A stretch of DNA of 64,000 bases, taken from Lineus longissimus. Taxonomy: Eukaryota > Nemertea > Pilidiophora > Heteronemertea > Lineidae. The stretch covers positions 22,769,501 to 22,833,500 of the forward strand of contig NC_088308.1 of NCBI RefSeq assembly GCF_910592395.1. The letters run 5' to 3'. Below, in pieces: positions 13,101 to 25,100 of the stretch. The notes under the pieces were generated by a model. The model searched no databases. It was not told the origin of the DNA and saw only the letters and a list, made by a program, of their open reading frames with translations. How positions within the stretch are numbered: the stretch's first letter is position 1; every line of letters begins with the position of its first letter. Made by a program: the position numbers and the translations under genes.

Positions 13101-16100
13101 TGAATACATTGTATAAAAAACGAATCGATATCTTTGTTTTAAAACTAACCTGTGTTTCCAGTGTTAACTCTTCTTTCACACTTGTCATGACGCCAAGAGC
13201 TGGGATGACTTGGTTTAGTGTTCCTAAAATCTTGAACTGAAGTTTTCGGAACTTCGTAATGCAGTCGAAACGTTTCTGAAAAGATAGTTGCATTAAACAT
13301 ACCTCGAAATTGCATTTGGTGTAGTCAGCAGTTAAACTTTACCCAGAAAACCTTTGTCCGGCTGTCGGTTAGCCTCATAGACTTTTAGTAATTATAACGA
13401 GTCTTTATTTATTATAGCTATTTCATAAGCCCGCAGCACACTAGCCGCCAACTTTGGCGACAAGAAGCGTTCATCTGACGCCTCTCGACGCCGAAGTTGG
13501 CGGCCAGTGGATCCCGGTCAGAGCACATCTGCCCAGAATCGGCGTCCAGTAGCGTCTTTTCCGCCACTTTAGGCTGCCATTTTGAAATCATGTGATATCA
13601 AGACGCATACTGATTGGCCATAGCCTCGCCGCCGACGCCAATTCAGGCGGCAATCCGTAGCACACCTGGCTTCTTCTTGCGTTCAAACGCGGCGACACGC
13701 GTCAAAAATCAAACATGTTAGATATTTGGCGTTTAGTTGCGGCAAGTCAAGTGTACTCGTTCGTTCGTATTTTTCCGCAACATGTCCTACCTGTGCTCTT
13801 TCGTTCGTATTTCTCCACAACATGTCTTTTGTGAATTTAGCACTTGAGGAGGTTGCACCGCTGGCAGACTGCTGCACAACAGATTGGGTACCACTACCTT
13901 GCGTTGATCGCTTCCTCCGTGCTTTAGCTTGAGTACTGTCAGCCGTTGCTGCAGTTCCCCCAGCCGTTCCTGTCGGCGAGCCATTTGCTACAATGGAATG
14001 GAAAGACATTGCTATTTGGTAAATATAATGGCTATTTACCAATGTAGAACTTGATAACGCATAGAAGACAGCATCTTGTTCCGAGTGTTTAACCTACCGT
14101 CTTGAGGTGATGAACCTGTCGTGGTTGCTGGTGCTTCCAGCTTATTTAGGTCATTCAACCTAAGCTCGTTTAAGTAAGATCCATAAAGAGCCATCATCTG
14201 GCACATAGAAGCTACGTTCCCATTGTCAATTGCCGTGTTTAAATATTGCTCAACGAATGTCCAGTCACCGAGCTTAGACTTGATTGTTGCTTCATCTGGC
14301 GGAATTATCTGGAGAGATAAACGGTTCGTGATTATTCATTAGGTAGGTTTTGCAACCCTTACGAAAGCCTCTGAACGATGAAGTATTCAGGTCCTCATTT
14401 CGTTAATTGAGTGCCGTTCGCGACGCATCACTCAGCTTCCATGCTTAGAACCGAATTCGTACTCGTGTTGATTGAAAAATTAGCCTGCTAGTATAGTAAC
14501 TGTAGAAAAGCACATTTGCCCCTACACTACTCCTTGATGGCTGTATAAGGAGGCCCATCATCTGAAACTTCAAAGACCAGATTGACATCTTTGTGGGCAA
14601 TGCCATTTCTTGTGAATTGGAGTACAGGTGATTTTTTAAAAAAGTGTCATGCAAATGTGTCCTTGATCAAGTTTATTTGCTTTGAATCCCAATAGTTGGA
14701 GACTCACCCAAACAGGAAAGTCAAGTTCCGAGTAGCCCCCGACTGTATCCACTGCCTGAATAATCATTGAGACGGTGTAATTGTCTTCTTCAGAGCCTTG
14801 TGGGATCAGGGCGCCATCCGGGACAGTCGGCGATCCCCCTGAAAGTAAAGAAAATTATCAAGAATTCATCAGCTGAAAAACTGAGGTGGTCTTTCTCGAA
14901 ATGAGACTAGGTTCGAATTCTGGGAACAGATTGCTATACGTTGTACCAAGATTATTCGCGTGTTGCTCACACTGGACACAATCGGGGATGAATGACGAGT
15001 CCCTCGATTTTTAGATACATGTATTTCCATTTTTGTTTAGTTTGGTGATGGAAACTGTTTCGTAGACTGGACGGCGATCAGTTTGGTTATAATGGCCTTA
15101 CTAATGTCGTAAGTCCTCTAACGTTCCAATTTAGATAATCATATCATACCAATAACAAATCACAACCACTAGAGAACTGTTGAATCAATTATAAGCGAAG
15201 TCAACGCAAAATCTATCTGAAATATAGAAGGTGACCGATAGACTAATAATATATACCTTGATAGACCCATATCATTTCACCAAACTTTCGTTGCCTGTAA
15301 GCAATCTTATAGGTCAGTGGTAAATCCTCATCAACAAACTCTCCATCACATATGATGTTAAACTTGTCTCTCACGGCCATGCCGAAGGCGGGGTGTGTGC
15401 GGCATTTCGCACTCCTGGTTTTTGGAAGCCTATTCACAGCAAACTTGTAACTGCTTAAACCTAGATTAAGATAGTAAATCATATTTTAAGCAAAGTGTCG
15501 ATACGTTCTTTATCCACGTAGCTGCATGCAGGGGCATTAGGTGCATTGTGGGCGAGTTGGCGGCCTGCTGATACATGACTTCGTCTGTAGGGTTAGTACG
15601 CCATAAAACCAATTTGAATGAAAGTCCCACTCAACAGAGCAAGACATCCACGCTTGTCATGTCATAGGCATATGTAATACTACCGAAGCTAAATTTTCAA
15701 TGTGTCATCATACTTGTACAAACAAGCAGTTACGTTCCGAAAAAATGATGTCGCACCATCAGAAAGGCGTCACTGTTTTACGAAGCGCTGGAAGGGAACC
15801 TCTATCTATTCTCGGGAACAAGACGGAAACGTGACAGGATTCATCCTCATCCGCATCATCCTCTACACTTGCACTTACCCCAATCCTCAGTGCCAACTCG
15901 GCGACACCTCAATATAAAGTTAAACACTTTGTCGGAAGGATCGTTGGCAAACTGTTTAAAGTAAGGTGATGCGTTCAGCGCTAGATTGCCTGACGTCGTC
16001 CCCGTTGACGCCTCATTTTGCCATTTGTACAATGGAACTGGTATCATTTTTAAGGCAGCGCCTTCTGTTATAACTTCCTTTAGCTCCCATCTGCAATAAC

Positions 16101-19100
16101 ACAGAAGTCACTTTAGACAGAACGATTCAGATATGTAGACACGCTTATGAACGATACTGATTTGCAACTGATAAGTTGCAAACCCATGAAACCTTTCTGA
16201 TCGATCACTGACCTCTTAGAAATTGCTTTAAAGTATCATATCTTAGAAATTAAAAGTATCATGTACGCGTATATTTTAGGTTCATCGGTCTTAGGCCGGG
16301 TAAGACAAATGCCAAAGCCTGGGTCAAGGTGCTGCTGTTGGTGCTGATCATGAAACTTTCAGCATCGAGAATTAATAAGAAAGACCTTAATACAGACTGG
16401 TCTCAATTAAATTTTGATAGTATGCAGCCACACATTTATGATGCAAGCTAAGACCACTAAAATTCTAACTTACTGACAGGTACAGTAAATTTAAATTACT
16501 GATTACTGATACTGAAGTTCGATTTTGGGTCGGCTGACATTTCGGTACAAAACGTGTTGATAACTCACTTGTAATTGTATTTCATTCCCAGGATGTAGTT
16601 TTTGATTTTTGATAACAGTGAGAACCTGTTACTGGGATTATACTTATCATTGCAGTTGGTCACACAGCTGTGGCAATGGAAGAAAATATCAGAGTTAGGA
16701 CAACAAATTAGTCAGCCCTTAAGGGCTGAATTGGGAGTCGTAAGCTGGCATTGTACACGTCTAATCGCGTCGCGTTGACGGCAGAAAAAGTCTCCAAACT
16801 TATGGCGTCAATTCATGCCGAATACGCTTGATACAAGTGTATCGCAAGCATTCCCTTTTTGCAGTGTGAATAAATTGAAAGGCTGATAGGTGATTGCATA
16901 ACAAAGTTTCCCCCTCCCCTTCCCTTATGCCTGACCAATTGCAAAAGTGGTAAACGCGCAAAGCTTGCACTATGCGCATGGCAAAATCGAATAAAACCAT
17001 TTCAGGTACAAACGACAGTTGTAATATCAGGCAGCGTGCACTATGGCCCCCAAATGTAATCTTACATTAATTCTATATTTGGAGGGTCCCCTTGCAACAC
17101 CTTCAATTCTTGTTCGAACCATCCACTCCTGCCAAGTCCGTCATCCTTATAGACCACAACCTTAACGTTGAGGGTACCATTTTCTCCCTCTCTCAATTGT
17201 TCGCCGTTGATCATAAGGGTGCCGGGATCTCCGTTCTCCATCAGCAGGCTTGTATTCAGAACCCCTGTCGAAACAAATGATTGTTATGCTTAACAAGGTT
17301 TAACGGTTCCGCAAAATATAGGCCATATCGGGCCCGTGTAGAAGTTTGAAATATCCTAGGATAGAATGTCCACATAAATTGAAGGATTTCCTAAAATTGT
17401 TAGACTTACCAGGCATAATTACATCCTTCTTGCTGTATGCAAAGCATCCATACTTTGTCATCAAGACTGCCAGCTGAGCTTCGTCCGGGGTGCAGTGGTT
17501 GGTGCTGTTCTCAATCACATGTTGATAATCGTCGGAATATTTGGGCCAAGTCTCGCAGTATCGTTTGCACATCCAAATATACCTTAGTTTAGATTGGTCC
17601 GAAATACTCACATCGGGGTCAATTAACGAGTAGTTCGTTGCAGCGATAGTAAAATTTGTTCCAAATTTTGCAATTGCTAACATCCCTCCTGCAATGTCGA
17701 CTGTTAAAGGTGAAGGTACAACATCCAACAACATTTCGTCATAGCTCCACAGCCCTATTTCGCCGAACATTGAGACGTTCAGAGTTATCTTGTATACACC
17801 ATACTCGAATCTGTTCTTAGAAAAAATCTTTGGTTGACCATCATTGCAGTTCAACTGAATAACGTCAGGTTTGAAATCTTTCTCTTTGTATTCCTTCACT
17901 ACAGTTTTTCTGTCACTAGCCAGCTTATAAATATGGAATGTGTAGTTTGCTATATTTGTTGAAGAGCAGTTAAGATACACTGACGGATATAGTACGTACT
18001 CCCTCGACTTCCAGAGCGTAGTACTTTTGGCACCCAGGCTTACCAAAGGTAAATAACACGGTCCTGACGCTATCCCTAAAGGCTTCTTGCTTACATGTTT
18101 AGATACTTTGTTTGCCCCTATAAACGTGAAAAAGAGTCGACCAAGTGTCTGGAAGGTTATGTTAAAATCGACCCTCTGGTCGCTAACTTTCTTGATTTGC
18201 CGCGCCTCGTCCGTTTCTATTGGAAATACTTCCAAGCCAGATTCCTTCTTGAAAAGTGCTGCGTGTTGTCTCTGGCACTCTTTCGCCGTCCCAAACAATA
18301 CATATCGCCGCGGCGTCATGATGGGACTTGGATCTCCAAAGTCGAAAAAGTAGCATGGTTCAAACCCATTTCTGTCAGTTATTAAACCAACTGTAGTCGT
18401 GAAATTCTTTACCGCCGTGTTACCGAGAATATACGACGCTTCCCCGACTGCTCGCATTACCGTTATTGTCTTCGATGCACTTTCTTTTGATACGACGTTC
18501 TTTGCCGTCAGAGTGACAGTAAACTCCTCATGCGAGTCTACCGTGAACCTATGTGTGATGTTGTCCTCCTTGGTGGTAACAGGTTGCTCACTGTCTCCAA
18601 ATTTCCATGTGAATTCCATGAGTGAACCGAACTTTGTACTAGCCATGAATGACAGGGGTTCATAGTCTGGAAACAATGTGCCCTCTTCGCTACCAGGATG
18701 GCATTTTCCGTCCTTGTCGCAGACCTCTAAGGTTACTTCAAGACCTGAGATAACTGCATATAAGTTGAAAACCTCAGATTTATAACCCCGTGACACTTGA
18801 TTCCAGATATTCACACTAACCTCGTATGCACCTCCTTTGGTGTAGTCATGTTTGATTGGTTCAGCAATAGTGCAACCTTTATCGTCCTTACAGATAGAAT
18901 CATTAGGTTCTGGGTTCGACCCATTGTAATTGGCACTCCCATCATCGAAGTTAAAGGAGTACTTCACATTGCTCGGTGTCCGAGAACCTTTCTCGATTTT
19001 AAGATAGAAAACAGCCTTGTAGGTTTCACCTTTTTCTATCTTTTGTGTACCAGTCGGTTTGGTGATTACGATTCCATCAATTTTCGCCTCTACGACTAAA

Positions 19101-22100
19101 GGATATGCCAATGTTGCAACAGTCGGCCCAATGGCATTGACAGCAGTGAGCGTAACGTTAAATATACCAACTGTTTTGTACTGATGGGTGATGTTCAGAG
19201 GTTGTTTTCTGTCCAGAGACATCTTCTTAACCGGGGAGCCGTCTTTGTAGTCGATTGAGATGCTGACCCTTGACCCCCAGGTCATAGACATGGTGAAGGT
19301 TACAACGTCATCGACCACAATGGCCGTTTCATTGATCTCCAGCTTCAAGCCAAGAACCTTTTCATCAATGACGATCACAGCCGGAAATACCTTAAAACTG
19401 ACCTCATTGGACACGTTACATGATATCGGATTGTCGCCATGAACCCTGTACGTTCTCATTGTTTTAATCTCCCTAACGTTCTCGGTGAAGTCTAAATCCC
19501 CGGCTTCCTGATCCTCTGCAGAGAAGACGAATTTATACTTTGCCTTGGTTGGGATAGGTTTGCCTGCCTCCAGTATAAGACTTGTCTTGACGTTTACAGA
19601 ATCTCCAATTTCAAGTAGTGACCCGGGACTTGTTGTCTCCATGACAACATTTTCAACAGGATACTGGACATTTATAGCTATCGTCTTCGTCAGACTTCCT
19701 AGTAGATTTTCCGCTCTTACCACAACGTTGTAGTTACCCTCGGTCTTGTATTGGTGGGTGAACACATGCGCCGATGTAAACTTGGCAATGTAAGCAGAGT
19801 CGCTCTTGTCATCAGCGTATTTTGCTGTGATCCAAACGCTGGTACCCGAGATGACAGTGGCCGTAATCTTGCTGTCTTTACCCACGGCAACGTATTCCCT
19901 ATCAATCGCCAACTTGAGGCCTTCAATTTCCTCGTCTACGATGACATCCGAAGCTGCCGTCGTCATTGTACTTATCATATTCTTTCCGTTCAATGTTATG
20001 GAATAATTCTTTGCTTCCTTGAAAATACTTGGAGGTGCCGTAAAGGTGCACGCCCTGAATGGTTCGGTACAATTTACTGGGAACTTTGATGGTGAATGTG
20101 TTCCATACTTGACTGCAAACTCAAGAGAAGTCCCCTCCGTTGTCACAAAACCAAGTATCCCGTCCTTTCCCTTTGCCATAGCTAGTGGTGTCTTGAACGC
20201 TAGACCTGCAATCTTCTTCTGTACTGGTACATAAACAGTGACAACTTGGTGGCTGACCAGGTTACTTGCGTTCAGCGTTAATGAAAAGTTGCCGGCTTCT
20301 TTGTAGGCGTGGGTGTATTTTGTTAGTTCTGGGGCTGCAAAACGAACCAAATTATTTTTTAATGATATTACACTCTTAGTTAGCAGATGGTTTGATCAAC
20401 CAAAAATAGCAGTAGTAACAGCGTTAATCTAAACACAGGCCATGAGGTCATGGGCTATATTCAACTTGGATTATAGCAGTCTCCTTACCGAGAAAAAAGG
20501 ACAAAAATAGCAATACTAGTGATGAAAAGAACTACTTTCGATCCTGTCCACATCTGTCAACAACCTTACCGAATCTGGAGCCAGCGAGGCTATAGTTATG
20601 CCACTAACACTCGTCAGCCAGTTGTTCCGTCCTTTGACACCTACCTTCCATTCCAGAGTCATATGTTCTGTTGACGATTGTCTCATCCCCAAGGTTAATC
20701 TCATACGATACATTTGTACCTGAAATACAAAGATCATCCTCTTAGTTTTAACTTATACAAAATTAAGTAGCACGTATTGACGAAGAAACACCAGAGGAAA
20801 CATGCAGCGTTTGACCAATATATCTACGTTTAATAACGGATCTATTACACGAGCAACTGTTGTCTAGCAGATTACTAGATGTGGAGTATCTCGATGCGTT
20901 GCTCTTCGGCCCAGAGAGGCCATCCGGCTGTCAATGTGTGACGCTATTCGGCATGTCCCAGCAATTGGTAGAAGCTGACCACCATAACAATGTGAGCTTT
21001 TTTTCGAAATTTGAATTGATATTGCTGGTCCATGAAAAACAAGAGCTGGGGCGTAATTGGATATCACTTCACCGATCATTCGCCCTCTATTTCACGTACC
21101 TGCCTTCTTAGTCCACGAGAGGGAGGTTTCCTGAGGGAACTCAGTGGCTGGCTTTGCAAGTGCCACAGCCAGTCCTGCAACCACTTCTTGTATGATGATC
21201 CATTTCTAAAATGAAAGTCAAATTGATGAGAGAGAGAAGGGTTACTTAGTCTGTAGTTTCAAAATACTAAAATGTGACTTCACTGTGTAGCTAAAAGCAT
21301 GCAGAAGGACTGGTTATCCCTCGAGCATATATGACGACATAGCCTCCTAACTGTTGCAAAAATGATGAACAAAAGTCAATACACAACGTTGTCCAGCAGA
21401 GATGATCTAGACGTATGACAAAAATGACTGAACTGATAGTAAAGATGACCTGGCTGACTCGCCTTGCTGAGAACAGAGTTTGTGCAGTGCATCCCTAATG
21501 GTTTCTGATATTCTGAAAATTTTCCAAGGGCTTTTAATTTCGGTGAAAAATCTCTACGGGCTGCGTATTTGTGTTGGGTAGAAAAACCTTTATTTCTGAG
21601 AGTGTTTCTTACTATATTATCATACAAGAGCAGGGGCGACCCAATTACTCCCAAGGCGGTTACACTCGTGATGATGAAGGATTAACAGTTCTGTAATTCG
21701 AAAGGTACAACCAATTCTTAACCGGCTGCAGCACACATGGTGAATGTAATTTGATGTATACCGGGTATGTGTCATGCTGATTTTAAGCCACCATGCTGGT
21801 ACCGCATGAACGCTGCGTCTTTAGCAAATGTTTACCTAACTCACCGTTTTTGTCATCTTACTGACGCTATTATAGCCGACCAATGTGACGTTAACGATGC
21901 CGACTTGGCCAAATGTCAAGTTGTGCTTGTTATCAGTCTGCTTTAGGTCCTTGTCGGTGTCGAAGTACCAGTCGTATAGGACATCTGATCCCGGGTGAGG
22001 TGGGATGTTACAGGTTGTAGGTACCTTGACAGCCGCTGAAATAAATGAGATCGTATGTTAGACAACTGCAAATAGACAGTAATCATATTTAGACGTTAAG

Positions 22101-25100
22101 GCCGGAAAGCTACAAATTAAATGATCAGTTGGCATGCATGGTAAGGCAAAGCAATGTTTTTTGACGAATAAGTTTTTTTCTATGGGAGAAGAAAAATATT
22201 GTTCAACTAACCTGCTTCCGGGCATTCAAAAGTCATATTAGTAATCGGTTCCAATACGGATATGGTCATATTGTTCGTAAAAGGCGTTTTGTTGGTGGCG
22301 CTCTTCACATTGACCACCACGGTTTCATTCGTATCACCCGTGAAGTAGGTGTGCTGGAATCGTGCTCGGAACGGTCGTACGAGAACGGGATAGACCTCGG
22401 GGAAAGAAGATTCGATCTTAACAGGAAGAGATAATTTGGCAACTGTCACGGCGGTTGTCCCGGAGTTCATTTGAACCTTTGCTGTCATCACTTCTCCAGG
22501 CCATCTTTGTATCTGGTTGTAATACTGTGGTCTGTCAATCATGAACATATCACCAACCTCCACATGTACATTCGCGGGGATGAAACTGCCTCCTGCTAAC
22601 GTGTTTGCCCGGATAGTTTTTAATTTGAGGTAATTTTTTATGCTTAATAGGCTGGCAGCAGTAAAAGGGTACTTCTCTACGATGCCGTTTTGGTCCAAAC
22701 ATTTCCTTTGCAAAAGGTCGTAGCTCTCTTTGGCAGCGGCGTTACACCTTAAGGCCCACCTGTCTGTTTCTTTACTACAGTCCGCGGTGAGTGGGATGCA
22801 GCTGTAGGATCGCATGCAGAATTTACCTTTGTTTTGGGATTTACAGTCTGGTCGAAATATCTGAAATCGACAGAGGTTCTGTTTTTGATCCGAGAACGAA
22901 AACGAGGTACAGTTTTTCTCTGGTTGACGCCATCAAGTCAAGTTGATAGTTTTGTAATACTAGTATTGTTTCTTGGTATACAAGACATTAAGGACACACT
23001 GTTTGATTGCATGATATTCTGAGAATATGCAACGCGATATCAGTCATCTTCTCGAATCAAAATCTGAACCCCTCCAATGATAATACAGTGAGGGAAACGT
23101 CTCTCCATCAAACCGAGAAATATTTTTTAATACAATCTGTCGCTGCTTGCTAAATTTGTATTATTGTTTAAATCGATAATGAATATATCATAAATATCAA
23201 TTTAAAAAACTTTGTGTCATCCAATTGATGCTTGACATGGATTGTGCTGAAGAAAGAAAGAATGCCCCTTCAAGGAAAACATCGGAGGATTAGCACACAT
23301 GATCTAATGTTGCCTGCTGGAAAATATTCTAATGGAATAACTTACATAAATGTTACCAGCAGACCTGACTCCATTCCCTTTCACGTCGAATCCTTTTAAC
23401 GTAGCGTTTTGTCGAAAAACATCATTCCAAAAAAAGGTGTGAAGGTTAGAGGCTATCTTTGTTACAGTGCCGTTAGATTGGCCTCTCTTTGGTTTGATGA
23501 CTTCAACAAATGTGTCTGAAGCAAAAAACAAAGAACATGTTAATTTTGTTCTTCAAAGTCTCAAACAACCCACTTCGTGCTACAAATATCATTACAAAAA
23601 TGGGGCAACAATATGAGTTACAATCATGTGCACGGGCACAGAGACACACACAAGCGACGATGTTCAAGTGGATGAAACTTCGATAATGCAGTTCATCATG
23701 GAATTAATACCACGGTGGGTGGGGTTTTTCAATGCATTTGAAATTCAACCCGGAATGGAATAGAGCTTACCAGCATCTTGGATCGAGGCTGATTTGCCTT
23801 CCTCGAAATTGATTGTCACCTCCATATTTTCACCCTGGCGGATGATAACATCGCAGTCAAATTTTGAAGAGATGTTGACGGCCGGTGGGCACGTGAGCTC
23901 AATGTCAGAAGACTGGAGTGCAGTTACCACCTGGACAACAGAGAAGAGTAAATAGAGAAAAGTAAATAGGGTTTAGTGACGAGAACTCTACAGACGTGGA
24001 AGGGTTAGTGAAGGGTGGTGATGAGACTACTGAGAAGACAGCTGATGTAATTTTGTGGCATCATTAAACGGTATGGACTATTTTCCGATCAACATCGTAT
24101 TTATGTAAGAATGGACCGTACCGTCTTCTTAACATGTCAAATTGTTGAAATAAAAGAACCATATGAAAAAAGTGCTAAACGTATTATGGCGAGGTATACC
24201 CAATTTTAAGTCAAAGACAGGCAGGGAGGGGTTCAAATATCTTAGGATGTCTTAGACCACTCTCAGATACCTGAAAAGAAATGGAAGGAAAACGCGGCAG
24301 CAACTAACGATTCCTTTTTAATAACGTAATCTAAGAGACAGAGGGGTTCCATCGCCTAGTACCTCATCCATATCGAACTAGAGGGTATACTCTTTCTACA
24401 GGGAGACTACATTTCTTTCCACATCGCCACTTACTCTCACCTGTACTGTCTGTGTCACTTGATAGTTCTTCTCCTCTGCGTCCACGACATTAATTCCAAG
24501 GAACTGTTTTCCGCCGCCAATGAAGGTCATCTTTGCTGTGGTTGCCACGTAGCCGCTGGGACCTCGCCCATCCACATAGAATGAATTGAACTTCACGGTC
24601 TGCTTTGAGGCCAAGTTCAAGGTCAAGGTATTCACCGTCCATTCCTGAAGCTCGGCTGAAAAAGCATATAGTTATTTGATAGTTGAAAATATTTGAAGCA
24701 GACTAGGTAACTTGTCGGCTGCCTTTAGTTACTTTACTAAACTACTAAGTAGTAGATACACCTTTCGGCTATTTCTTGAAATTTAATCTGGCTGCTGCCT
24801 GGTTAATGAAATAAAACATTCCCAAGATCTAACTGCCGTCTTACTTGATATCTTTCCTCCTACATGGAAGACTGGCGTGATGTCTGTCAAAGGCGGTAGC
24901 ACAGAGTAGACATTAAACCCTTTAGGGCCACCGCACATCGTTGCGTTGTTTCCGGTACATGGACTTTTACACACATTACCAGCTGTGACCGCTGGTCTAA
25001 CTTTCCCACAGAAACATAGAGAACCGTTGTTCAACCCAGCAAACCTACGGAAAAAAGTCATAAGATAAAAAAACCGACACTGTTGGCAGGGTCAATATGA

